From assembly GCA_963744005.1 (NCBI GenBank), contig CAVURU010000003.1:744001-808000 (forward strand): 64,000 bases of DNA, written 5' to 3'. Positions 33,555 through 41,197 of the stretch are shown piece by piece. The stretch is from Palsa-504 sp963744005 (GTDB lineage: Bacteria; Actinomycetota; Actinomycetes; Streptosporangiales; Streptosporangiaceae). Numbering within the stretch: position 1 is the stretch's first letter; each line of letters opens with the position of its first letter. Position numbers and translations under genes: made by a program. Under the pieces are notes generated by a model. It had not been told where the DNA came from. It was given only the letters and a program-made list of their open reading frames with translations, and did not search any database.

Positions 33555-35387
33555 ATGCCCCCCCTTCTACCCTCGCGGGTGACGCGCGCCTCGGGCCGGG
33601 GACGGCAGGTCGGGGCATTGTGGCGCCTGCGAGGTTACCTGAAGCCGTTCCGCGTCCAGATGATCGTCATGCTGGTCGCGGCGCTCGGCGCTACCGCCGC
33701 CGACATCGCCATCCCGCTGCTGACCAAGACGGTGGTGGACACGGCCATCGGGCACGACGACAAAGGGCTGCTGATCCCGCTGGCCCTGGCCGCGATCGGG
33801 CTGGGCCTGGTCACGGCGCTGCTGAACCTGATCCGCCGCTGGGTCCAGGCCGACGCGGTCGCGGCCATGGAGAAGACCCTCCGCGACGACCTGTACGCCC
33901 ACCTGCAGAAACTGCAGCCATCCTTCCACGACAACTGGCAGTCCGGCCAGCTGCTGTCCCGGGCCACCACCGACCTGTCGGCCATCCGCCGGTTCGCCGG
34001 GTTCGGCCTGGTCTTCATGATCACGAACGTGCTGACGTTCCTGGCCGTGGTCATCCTGCTGATCCGGCTGAACTGGTGGCTCGGCCTGATCACCGGCGTG
34101 GTGTTCGCGCCCGTGGTGCCGGTCTGCCTGCGGTTCGAGAAGCGCTACCGGGTGCTGTCCCGCCAGGTCCAGGACCAGCAGGGCGACCTGGCCACGCTGA
34201 TCGAGGAGGCGGCGACCGGCATCCGGGTGCTGAAGGCGCTGGGCCGCGGCCCGCAGGCGTCGGCCGGGCACGACGCACAGGCCACCCGGGTCTACCGGAC
34301 GCAGGTCGAGAAGGCCCGCCTGCTCGGCTCCTTCTGGGCCCTGCTCGACCTGATCCCCAACGCCGTCATCGGCCTGGTCATCGTGCTCGGTGCGGTGGCG
34401 GTCAGCGACGGGTCGCTGACCCTGGGCGGCCTGATCGCCTTCATCACGCTGGCCCTGCAGCTCGTCTGGCCGGTCGAGTCGCTCGGCTACATCATCGCGT
34501 CGGGCCAGGAGGCAGCCACCGCGGCGCAGCGGGTGCTGGAGATCTTCGACGCGGAGCCGGAAATCACCGACCGGCCCGGCCTGCTCCCGGCGTCCGAACG
34601 GGCCGTGCCGCGAGCCCGGCCGCCCGCCGACTCGCCCGCCGGGGCCGAGCGCGGCCGCCTGGTCTTCGACCACGTGTCCTTGCAGTACCCGGGGGCGGCC
34701 GAGCCGGTGCTGCGGGACATCGTGCTGGACCTGGCCCCCGGCCAGACCCTGGTCCTCACCGGGGCCACCGGCTCGGGGAAGTCCACCTTGCTGCAGCTCG
34801 TGCCGCGGCTGGCCGACCCGACCGCGGGAACGGTCCGGCTGGACGGGACGGACATCCGGGATCTCCCGCTGACCGTGCTGCGCACCGCGGTCAGCTGCGC
34901 CTTCGAAGAGGCCACCCTGTTCTCGGCCAGCGTGCGGGAGAACGTCATGTTCGGCGCGCCGGACGCCGACGAGGCCGCGGTCGAGGCCGCGCTGACCGCG
35001 GCGCAGGCCCGGTTCGCCTACGAGCTGCCGTGGGGCCTGGACACCAGGATCGGCGAGCAGGGCATCGCGCTGTCCGGCGGACAGCGGCAGCGGATCGCGC
35101 TGGCCCGGGCCATCCTGGCCCGCCCGGACGTGCTGATCCTGGACGACCCGCTGTCCGCCCTGGACGTGCACACCGAGGAGCGGGTGACCCGGGCGCTGCG
35201 CGAGATCCTGGCCGACGCCACGGCCCTGGTCGTGGCGCACCGGCCGTCGACGGTCGCGCTGGCCGACACGGTGGCGCTGCTGTCCGGCGGGGTGATCGCG
35301 GCCACCGGCAGTCACCGGGACCTGCTGGCCGCCAACGCCGAGTACGCGGACCTGATGGACATGGAAGAACTGGAGGAGAGCGCGTGA
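33555..35387 (+). CDS. ABC exporter half-transporter with degenerate ATP site (subunit 1)
   Basis: 610 residues: a six-TM domain (about 25-320) then an NBD. Walker A is GATGSGKST, signature LSGGQRQR, and the H-loop is in VVAHRPS. The Walker B reads VLILDDPLSALD, with Asp where the catalytic Glu should be, and the Q-loop reads CAFEEATLF, with Glu for Gln. These changes are known from the non-catalytic half of heterodimeric exporters (TM287/288, BmrCD, LmrCD). It pairs with the gene that overlaps its stop. Likely function: export of a lipophilic compound or peptide; substrate unknown. Confidence 0.93.
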   Translation: MPPLLPSRVTRASGRGRQVGALWRLRGYLKPFRVQMIVMLVAALGATAADIAIPLLTKTVVDTAIGHDDKGLLIPLALAAIGLGLVTALLNLIRRWVQADAVAAMEKTLRDDLYAHLQKLQPSFHDNWQSGQLLSRATTDLSAIRRFAGFGLVFMITNVLTFLAVVILLIRLNWWLGLITGVVFAPVVPVCLRFEKRYRVLSRQVQDQQGDLATLIEEAATGIRVLKALGRGPQASAGHDAQATRVYRTQVEKARLLGSFWALLDLIPNAVIGLVIVLGAVAVSDGSLTLGGLIAFITLALQLVWPVESLGYIIASGQEAATAAQRVLEIFDAEPEITDRPGLLPASERAVPRARPPADSPAGAERGRLVFDHVSLQYPGAAEPVLRDIVLDLAPGQTLVLTGATGSGKSTLLQLVPRLADPTAGTVRLDGTDIRDLPLTVLRTAVSCAFEEATLFSASVRENVMFGAPDADEAAVEAALTAAQARFAYELPWGLDTRIGEQGIALSGGQRQRIALARAILARPDVLILDDPLSALDVHTEERVTRALREILADATALVVAHRPSTVALADTVALLSGGVIAATGSHRDLLAANAEYADLMDMEELEESA

Positions 35388-37219
35388 GCACCGACGCTGA
35401 CGCGTGGCGCGGAGTCGCGGCCGAGCAGGCCGACGACATCACCGCCGGCCTGGCCGAGCTGCTGCGCTCGCGGAGCAGGCGGCTGCTCGGGAACCTGCTG
35501 CGCCCGCACCGCCGCGAGGTGATTATCACCATCACGCTGATCGTGATCGAGAGCCTGGCCGCGCTGGCCGGCCCGTGGCTGGTCGGCCTGGCCATCGACA
35601 ACGGTCTGCCGCCGCTGCTGCACACCAGCGATCCGGCGCCGCTGCTCACCTTGGCCGCGGCCTTCGCCATCGCGGTGGCGGTCCAGGCCGTCACCACCCG
35701 CATGTTCGTGACCATGACCGGCCGGGTCGGCCAGCAGGTAGTGCTGGAGCTGCGTAACCGGCTGTTCGCGCACAACCAGGCCCTGGACGTCGCCTTCCAC
35801 GAGAGCTACACCTCGGGCCGGGTCATCTCCCGGCAGACCTCGGACATCGAGTCGATCTCGGACCTGTTCGAGGAGGGCCTGGACTCGCTGATCGCCGCCA
35901 TCTTGACCCTGGTCCTGGTGGGGACGGGCATGCTGCTGCTGGACTGGCGGCTCGGCCTGGTGGTGCTGGGCGGCTTCATCCCGCTGGCCTTTCTGACGAC
36001 CTGGTTCCGCCGCGGCTCAGCCCGGGCCTACCGGCACACCCGGGACGCGATCGCGCTGGTCATCGTGCAGTTCGTCGAGACGTTCGGCGGGATACGCGCG
36101 GTGCAGGCCTTCCGCCGGGAACCGCGGAACGCCGCGCTGTTCTCCCGGCAGGGCCAGGACTACGCGGACGCCAGCCGGGACGCCGCCCGGCTGTACGCCA
36201 TCTTCGGGCCGAGCGTGTCCCTGGTCGGCAACGTCATCACCGGCGTGATCCTGGGCTACGGCGGCCTGCTGGCCATCGACGGCGACATCAAGGTCGGCGT
36301 GCTGGCCACGTTCCTGCTCTACCTGCAGCGCTTCTTCGACCCGCTGGAGGACGTGTCGCAGTTCTACAACACGTTCCAGTCGGCGGCCTCCGGCCTGGAG
36401 AAGATCTCCGGCGTGCTCGAGCAGGAGGCCGCGGTGCCCGAGCCGGCCTCCCCGGCCGTGCTGCCCGCCCGCAGCGGGGACTCGGCCGGGCGGCGGGTCC
36501 GGTTCGAGGAGGTCACCTTCGGCTACCGGGACAGCCTCGTGCTGCCCGGCCTGGACCTGGACATCCCGGCCGGCCAGACGGTGGCGCTGGTGGGCGAGAC
36601 CGGCGCGGGCAAGACGACCATCGCCCGGCTGCTGGGCCGGTTCTACGACCCGCGCTCGGGCCGGGTCACCCTGGACGGGACCGACCTGCGGCAGCTGCCC
36701 GACGCGGCCCTGCGGTCCGAGGTCATCGTCATCACCCAGGAGAACTTCCTGTTCGACGGGTCGGTAGCGGACAACATCAGGCTGGGCCGCCCGGATGCCT
36801 CCGACGAGGAGGTGCGGACGGCGGCCACGATGATCGGCGCGCACGACTTCATCGCGGCCCTGCCCGAGGGCTACGACACTCCGGTCGGCAAGCGCGGCGG
36901 CCGGCTGTCGGCGGGCCAGCGCCAGCTGATCTCGTTCGCCCGGGCCTTCCTGGCCGCCCCGGCCGTGCTGGTGCTGGACGAGGCGACCTCGCTGCTGGAC
37001 ATCCCGAGCGAGCGGCTGGTGCAGGCCGCGCTGCGGACCGTGCTGGCCGGCCGGACGGCGGTCATCATCGCCCACCGGCTGTCCACCGTGGCCATCGCCG
37101 ACCGGGTGCTGGTGCTGGACCACGGCCGGGTCACCGAGGACGGGACGCCGGCCGAGCTGATGGCGGGCGACGGCGAGTACGCGGCGCTGCACTCCAGCTG
37201 GGAGGCCAGCCTGGCCTGA
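35384..37219 (+). CDS. ABC exporter half-transporter with catalytic ATP site (subunit 2)
   Basis: 611 residues; GTG 35384 overlaps the partner's stop (GTGA). A TM domain (about 45-330) is followed by an NBD with Walker A GETGAGKTT, Q-loop VITQENFLF, and Walker B VLVLDEATSLLD with the catalytic Glu. The signature is LSAGQ instead of LSGGQ. In the heterodimer, this subunit's Walker motifs meet the partner's good LSGGQ to form the active site. The second site combines the partner's poor Walker B with this LSAGQ, so the asymmetry is complete. It ends 8 bp from the convergent HxlR gene. Confidence 0.93.
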   Translation: MSTDADAWRGVAAEQADDITAGLAELLRSRSRRLLGNLLRPHRREVIITITLIVIESLAALAGPWLVGLAIDNGLPPLLHTSDPAPLLTLAAAFAIAVAVQAVTTRMFVTMTGRVGQQVVLELRNRLFAHNQALDVAFHESYTSGRVISRQTSDIESISDLFEEGLDSLIAAILTLVLVGTGMLLLDWRLGLVVLGGFIPLAFLTTWFRRGSARAYRHTRDAIALVIVQFVETFGGIRAVQAFRREPRNAALFSRQGQDYADASRDAARLYAIFGPSVSLVGNVITGVILGYGGLLAIDGDIKVGVLATFLLYLQRFFDPLEDVSQFYNTFQSAASGLEKISGVLEQEAAVPEPASPAVLPARSGDSAGRRVRFEEVTFGYRDSLVLPGLDLDIPAGQTVALVGETGAGKTTIARLLGRFYDPRSGRVTLDGTDLRQLPDAALRSEVIVITQENFLFDGSVADNIRLGRPDASDEEVRTAATMIGAHDFIAALPEGYDTPVGKRGGRLSAGQRQLISFARAFLAAPAVLVLDEATSLLDIPSERLVQAALRTVLAGRTAVIIAHRLSTVAIADRVLVLDHGRVTEDGTPAELMAGDGEYAALHSSWEASLA

Positions 37220-37227
37220 GCCCGGGT

Positions 37228-37728
37228 TCAGACGTAGTGGACCGTGGCGTCGCCGGGCTCGTCGTCGACCAGGTGATCGCAGGTCGGGCAGTACCAGCGG
37301 GCCTCGACCGGGGTGCCGCACGCGGGGTGCACGGGCGCCTGGGCCGGGTCGGCGTGGCCGGCTCCCCAGGCGGCCAGCAGGCGCAGCGCGCTGGCCAGCT
37401 CCCGGCCCTCGGCGGTCAGCTGGTAGGCCGCCCGCGGCGGCCGGTCGGAGTAGGGGCGGGCCACCAGCAGCCCGTCCCGCTCGAGCCGCTTGAGGCGGTC
37501 GGACAGGATGTTCGACGCGATGCCGGGCAGCTGCTCCTGCAGCTCGTTGAACCGCCGGGGCCCGCCTAGCAGCGCCTCCACCACCAGCAGCGTCCACCGG
37601 TCGCCGACCCGGGCCAGCGCCTCGGCCAGCGGCGAGGAATCGGCCTGCTGGGCCGTCTGCTGCCGGGCCGTCTGCCGCTGAGCCGTCTGCGGCTGGCCCG
37701 TGTGCTGGGCCGTGTGCTGCTGAGCCAT
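37228..37728 (-). CDS. HxlR-family transcriptional regulator
   Basis: 166 residues; ATG 37728 is chosen since further upstream codons run through the operator. After a 35-residue Gln/Thr/His repeat stretch, the winged helix follows: LAEALARVGDRWTLLVVEALLGG, FNELQEQLPGIASNILSDRLKRLE and DGLLVARPYSDRPPRAAYQLT, a strong HxlR match. The C-terminal end adds a Cys-rich segment, CGTPVEARWYCPTCDHLV (CxnCxxC), which could bind metal or sense redox state; this is less usual. It is divergent from the protease gene and probably controls it and itself through the palindrome at 37770-37791. Confidence 0.9.
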   Translation of the reverse strand: MAQQHTAQHTGQPQTAQRQTARQQTAQQADSSPLAEALARVGDRWTLLVVEALLGGPRRFNELQEQLPGIASNILSDRLKRLERDGLLVARPYSDRPPRAAYQLTAEGRELASALRLLAAWGAGHADPAQAPVHPACGTPVEARWYCPTCDHLVDDEPGDATVHYV

Positions 37729-37769
37729 GAGCGAAATCGTAGCCGCGCGCATTGACCTTTCCCAAGTCA

Positions 37770-37791
37770 GTAGTAATTTGCAAGTTACTAC
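37770..37791. promoter_or_regulatory. Palindromic operator between hxlR-type and htrA-like genes
   Basis: GTAGTAA (37770-37776) and TTACTAC (37785-37791) are perfect 7-bp arms with an 8-bp spacer, a layout similar to HxlR-family sites (TTACT/AGTAA half-sites). It lies 24 bp before the protease ATG and 42 bp before the regulator ATG, in an AT-rich island, so it can block both promoters. A TTGACC at 37752 may be a -35 box. Confidence 0.75.
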
Positions 37792-37814
37792 CATCTCGAA
37801 AGGGAGTGAAGAGG

Positions 37815-38741
37815 ATGACGGTCCTCGATGAGATATCTGCCAGCATCGCCCGGCTGGCCCAGGACGCCGGCGCCTCCGTTGTCGGCATCGGGCAGCGGTG
37901 GGGCGTCGGCTCCGGCATCGTGCTGGGCGACGGCCGCGTGCTGACCAACGCCCACAACATCCGCGGCAGCGAGGTCACGGTCACCTTCGCCGACGGCCGC
38001 ACGGCCGACGGCACGGTGGCGGGCCACGACATCGACGGCGACCTGGCCGTGATCGAGGTCGACACGGCCGGGGCCCCGGCCCTGGAGTGGGCCACGGACC
38101 TGCCGGCCGCCGGCGCCCCGTCAATCGGTTCAGCGGTCTTCGCCCTGGCCAACCCGGGCGGCCGCGGCCTGCGGGTCACCTTCGGGTTCGTCTCCGGGAT
38201 CGACCGGTCGTTCCGCGGCCCGCGCGGGATGCGGATCACCGGCAGCCTGGAGCACACCGCGCCGCTGCTGCCGGGATCCTCGGGCGGCCCGGTGCTGACC
38301 GCGGGCGGCCAGCTGCTCGGCATCAACACCAACCGGCTGGACGAGGGCTTCTACCTGGCCATCCCGGCCGACGAGGCGCTGCGGGGCAAGGTCGACGCGC
38401 TCGGTCGCGGGGAGTCGGTCCGGGCGCCGCGGCTGGGCGTGGCCATCGCCCCGGGTCACGTGGCCCGGCGGCTGCGCCGCGCGGTCGGCCTCCCGGAGGC
38501 CGACGGCCTGCTGATCCGCGAGGTGTCCGAGGACAGCCCGGCCGCCCGGGCCGGCTTGGCCCGGGGCGACCTGATCGTCACCGCGGCCGGGCAGCCCGTC
38601 CGGTCCGCCGACGATCTGTACGGCGCGCTGGCCGCGGCCGCGACCGCGGGCCATGTGGAGCTGACCGTGCTACGCGGGACCGAGGAGCGCACCGTGCTGG
38701 TCACCTTCGGCCAGGACGGCCCGCCCGCCGCGGAGGCGTAG
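37815..38741 (+). CDS. HtrA-like trypsin-fold serine protease with PDZ domain, no signal peptide
   Basis: 308 residues; ATG 37815 has AAGGGAG 8 nt upstream. Trypsin-fold triad: His in RVLTNAHNIRG (about residue 49), Asp in IDGDLAVIEV (about 75), Ser in LLPGSSGGPVL (about 157). The PDZ domain spans about 200-300 (PRLGVAIAPGHV, SPAARAGLARGDLIVTAAGQ). Most HtrA proteins are secreted or membrane-anchored; here the protein begins MTVLDEISASIARLAQDAG with no hydrophobic leader, so a cytosolic location is inferred. Regulation by the divergent HxlR protein is likely. Confidence 0.9.
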   Translation: MTVLDEISASIARLAQDAGASVVGIGQRWGVGSGIVLGDGRVLTNAHNIRGSEVTVTFADGRTADGTVAGHDIDGDLAVIEVDTAGAPALEWATDLPAAGAPSIGSAVFALANPGGRGLRVTFGFVSGIDRSFRGPRGMRITGSLEHTAPLLPGSSGGPVLTAGGQLLGINTNRLDEGFYLAIPADEALRGKVDALGRGESVRAPRLGVAIAPGHVARRLRRAVGLPEADGLLIREVSEDSPAARAGLARGDLIVTAAGQPVRSADDLYGALAAAATAGHVELTVLRGTEERTVLVTFGQDGPPAAEA

Positions 38742-38830
38742 CCAGCCCGGTCGGCCCGGCCCGCGGACGCCACGGCGGCGCGGGCCGGGCCGACCGCGCG
38801 TCGCCGCCGGGCTGGGCTAACCTATGAGCC

Positions 38831-39256
38831 ATGAGACCTGGGGTCAGGGGCCGGTTCAAGCCCAGCAGCGAGGCGGAGAAGAGCCTCAAGGCCGACGCGG
38901 AGCTCGCGGACCAGCGCGAGGACCTCCTCGCCGTCGCGGCTGAGGCGGAGAGCCAGCTCCGGCAGGCCCAGGCCCGGCAGGCCCCGGTGGCCGAGGTGCG
39001 CCGCTGCGCGCTCGACCTGGACGCCGCGCTGACCTCAGCAGTACGCGCCGCCTACGCGGCCCAGCGCGTCGAGATCGGCGTTCGTGGCTACGACGACCGC
39101 ATCTACCGCCGCAAGGGCATGGCCAAGCCGGGCGTGCACGCGCTGACCTCTGAGGCCGAGCGGCTGCTGACGCTCCGTGAGACCCACCGGCTGAACCACA
39201 TCCCGGCCGAGCCGTTCGAACCGGGCCCGATGGCCGCCGAAATCAGCAAGGCGTGA
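38831..39256 (+). CDS. Conserved-looking charged protein of unknown function
   Basis: 141 residues. Residues about 10-75 form a charged helix (AEKSLKADAELADQREDLLA, RQAQARQAP). The rest includes VRGYDDRIYRRKGMAKPGVH and the basic LRETHRLNHIPAEP, which look folded. No TM, signal or metal site is seen. The ATG at 38831 lacks a strong SD. The gene ends just ahead of two stacked hairpins. I do not recognise the family. Confidence 0.55.
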   Translation: MRPGVRGRFKPSSEAEKSLKADAELADQREDLLAVAAEAESQLRQAQARQAPVAEVRRCALDLDAALTSAVRAAYAAQRVEIGVRGYDDRIYRRKGMAKPGVHALTSEAERLLTLRETHRLNHIPAEPFEPGPMAAEISKA

Positions 39257-39258
39257 CG

Positions 39259-39279
39259 TTCGCCCCCATTGGGGGCGAA
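39259..39279 (+). terminator. Short hairpin directly after the unknown gene
   Basis: TTCGCCCCC (39259-39267) and GGGGGCGAA (39271-39279) form a perfect 9-bp stem with a 3-nt loop, three bases past the stop codon. Confidence 0.65.
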
Positions 39280-39282
39280 TTA

Positions 39283-39332
39283 CTCCTGATCAGCGCAGGT
39301 TGACCTGACGAGCTGGTCAGGAGTCTTTATTT
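39283..39332 (+). terminator. Classical intrinsic terminator
   Basis: CTCCTGATCAG (39283-39293) pairs with CTGGTCAGGAG (39313-39323), ten of eleven Watson-Crick positions, and is followed by TCTTTATTT. It is one of very few T-tract terminators in this window, stacked right behind another hairpin. Confidence 0.75.
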
Positions 39333-39663
39333 GGGCAGAAAGACCTGGCCAGAGCCCTGCCAGGGCCGCCTGTGGCGGCCGGCCTGCGGTCGTCAGTCTG
39401 GCGTGTCGCTTGCACCTACTATGGAGTAGGAGCACAGTTGGTCTAGGCCACTCGACCGGCGTCCACTACGACGCAGGTCAGAAGGCTAAGGGAACAACCT
39501 AGTTACAACTAGTAGTTAATTGGTGTCAGACGGAAACTAGCGGAAAGCTATAGATGGCCATCGCGGAAACGGTGCGCATGGGCCATAGGTGGAACGCGAA
39601 GCCTGCGGCAAACTAACAACGGTTCGAAGAAGAAGGATGAGCAACCAGCCAGGAGGCACTCAT
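39333..39663 (+). other. Intergenic leader region before the DUF5999-type gene
   Basis: 330 bp with no supportable gene. It is AT-richer from about 39410 on, with CCTACTATGGAGTAGG (39415-39430; perfect 6-bp arms, 4-bp centre) and a stretch of ACTAGT/TTAATT words (39510-39540) that probably hold the promoter. I cannot assign -35/-10 boxes with confidence. Confidence 0.4.
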
Positions 39664-39906
39664 ATGTGCCCACACACGCCGCCGTGTCCGGACGCATCAG
39701 CGCCGGACCGTGAGGCGGCGCACACTATCGCCAGCCACCCCGAGCAGGGCTGGAGCCTGCTCTGCAACGGCATCGTGATCTTTGACGACACGGGGGAACT
39801 CCTCCCCGACGGTGAGTCGATCGCGCCGCACAGGCCGACCGACCTCGTGTTCGACCGCCCGGCCCGGACCGTACCGCGGCACGGCGGGCGCGCGCCGGCC
39901 GCCTGA
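39664..39906 (+). CDS. DUF5999-type small actinobacterial protein
   Basis: 80 residues; ATG 39664 chosen for AGGAGG (39651-39656) at 7 nt and because the family begins MC-H-PPCP. An in-frame ATG at 39637 is possible. The sequence MCPHTPPCPDASAPDREAA, then ASHPEQGWSLLCNGIVIFDD and TGELLPDGESIAPHRP, is highly characteristic of a short protein common in Streptomyces and relatives whose role is unknown. Cys2, His4 and Cys8 could bind metal. The C-terminal 20 residues are an extension beyond the usual end. Confidence 0.8.
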   Translation: MCPHTPPCPDASAPDREAAHTIASHPEQGWSLLCNGIVIFDDTGELLPDGESIAPHRPTDLVFDRPARTVPRHGGRAPAA

Positions 39907-40001
39907 CAGGCTCCGGCCATCCCGAGCGGAGGCCCCGATCCGGGCACTCCGCGGAACCTCCTTTTCGCTTTTCGCGCTGACGTCGCCCGCTGACGTCACG
40001 T

Positions 40002-40652
40002 TCAGGCCAGCACGCCGCCGTCCAGCACTCCGGGCAGCCAGTCGGCGACGGCCCTCGTGATGACCGCGCGGTGGCCCTTAAGCGTGTGCGTCTCCCCCGG
40101 CACGACGACGACACGATCGGCCTCGGCCGCGGCGGGAACGCCGAACGGGTCGCGCTCGCCGTTCACCACCAGGACCGCGGCCCCGGCCGCCCGGGCGGCC
40201 CGGAGCTCGGCGATCCGGCTGCGCCCGGCCGGGCCGGGTGGCAGCAGCGGGAAGGCCAGCGCGATCACGGCCCGGGCGCCGACGGCGGCCGCGGTCCGGC
40301 AGGCGACCCGGGCGCCGTTGCTGCGGCCGCCCTGGACGAGCGGCATGCCGGGGGCGAGCGGGACCAGTGCGGCCACGACCTCGGTCCAGGCTGCGTCCTG
40401 GCGGTCCGCCGAGCCGGGTGCCCGGGCGCCCTTGACCCGGTAGGGCTGGGTGACCCGGACCACCAGGCCGCCCAGCGCGGCCGCCGCGTCCCGGGCGGCG
40501 AGCAGGTCAGGCGCGTCCGCGCGGCCGCCTGCCCCGTGCGTCAGGATCAGCAGAAAGCGTGCCGCGGTGGCTTCTTCGCCGCCCGGGCTGGCGTCCAGGA
40601 CGGCTCTGTCCACGTCGACCTGGGCCAGGCCGCCGCTGGTCATGATCTCCAC
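40002..40652 (-). CDS. Alpha/beta-hydrolase-family protein (KANL3/Tex30-like dienelactone-hydrolase relative)
   Basis: 216 residues; GTG 40652 is preferred since GGGGGAG is 8 nt upstream (ATG 40643 is an alternative). Motifs: FLLILTHGAGGRAD (oxyanion-hole HGAGG), VQGGRSNGARVACRTAA with nucleophile Ser in GxSxG-like GRSNG, VLVVNGERDPFGVP (acidic residue) and GETHTLKGH (catalytic His). Such proteins are small cytosolic hydrolases of undefined substrate. Longer in-frame starts would run antisense to the DGPF gene and are rejected. Confidence 0.85.
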   Translation of the reverse strand: MEIMTSGGLAQVDVDRAVLDASPGGEEATAARFLLILTHGAGGRADAPDLLAARDAAAALGGLVVRVTQPYRVKGARAPGSADRQDAAWTEVVAALVPLAPGMPLVQGGRSNGARVACRTAAAVGARAVIALAFPLLPPGPAGRSRIAELRAARAAGAAVLVVNGERDPFGVPAAAEADRVVVVPGETHTLKGHRAVITRAVADWLPGVLDGGVLA

Positions 40653-40769
40653 TGCGCCATCTCCCCCTTCGCCGGGGTGACTATACGCTGCAGGCCATGT
40701 CCGGGATCGGCCCGCGGCCTCGACGTCTCCATCGCAAGCACCGATAGGCGTCAACCGAGAGGAGCGAAC

Positions 40770-41192
40770 ATGAAGTACATGATCCTGGTCTACGGCTCGC
40801 AGCGGGACTACGACTCGATGGCCGGGCAGGCCGCCGAGGGCACGCCCGCCTGGTCCGGTGCGGAGTTCGCCGCCCTGGGGTCCTTCATGGAGGGCTTCGC
40901 CAACGACCTGGTCGCCTCGGGCGAGCTGGTGGACACCCAGGGGCTGACCGCGCCGGTTCACGCCCGCCGGATCCGGCTGCGCAACGACGTCCCGGTGGTG
41001 ACGGACGGCCCGTACGCCGAGACCGAGGAAGTCCTGGCCGGGTACTGGATCGTGGACTGCGAGAGCTTCGACCGGGCCACCGAGATCGCGGCCCGGCTGA
41101 CCCAGATTCCGGGCCCGGCGCACCTGCGCGAGCGGGCCGAGGCCATCGACATCCGGCCGATTGCCGAGTCCCGGGCCGAGCTGGACGGCTGA
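40770..41192 (+). CDS. YCII-related (DGPF) protein
   Basis: 140 residues; ATG 40770 with GAGAGGAG upstream. It starts MKYMILVYGSQ, and contains VVTDGPYAETEEVLAGYWIVD, the DGPF signature. YCII-fold proteins are small dimeric alpha-beta barrel relatives. Family knowledge: DGPF genes are characteristic partners of ECF42 sigma factors, and the sigma gene follows by only 5 bp. It probably acts in, or is a target of, the response governed by that sigma factor; the biochemical role is unknown. Confidence 0.92.
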   Translation: MKYMILVYGSQRDYDSMAGQAAEGTPAWSGAEFAALGSFMEGFANDLVASGELVDTQGLTAPVHARRIRLRNDVPVVTDGPYAETEEVLAGYWIVDCESFDRATEIAARLTQIPGPAHLRERAEAIDIRPIAESRAELDG

Positions 41193-41197
41193 TCACG

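Noticed and set aside
33567..35315. Minus-strand open frame of about 580 codons
   Set aside because: Antisense to an ABC exporter with all motifs; no SD and biased composition.
37752..37814. Upstream TTG extension of the HtrA-like gene
   Set aside because: Would translate through the operator palindrome; the ATG at 37815 has a good SD.
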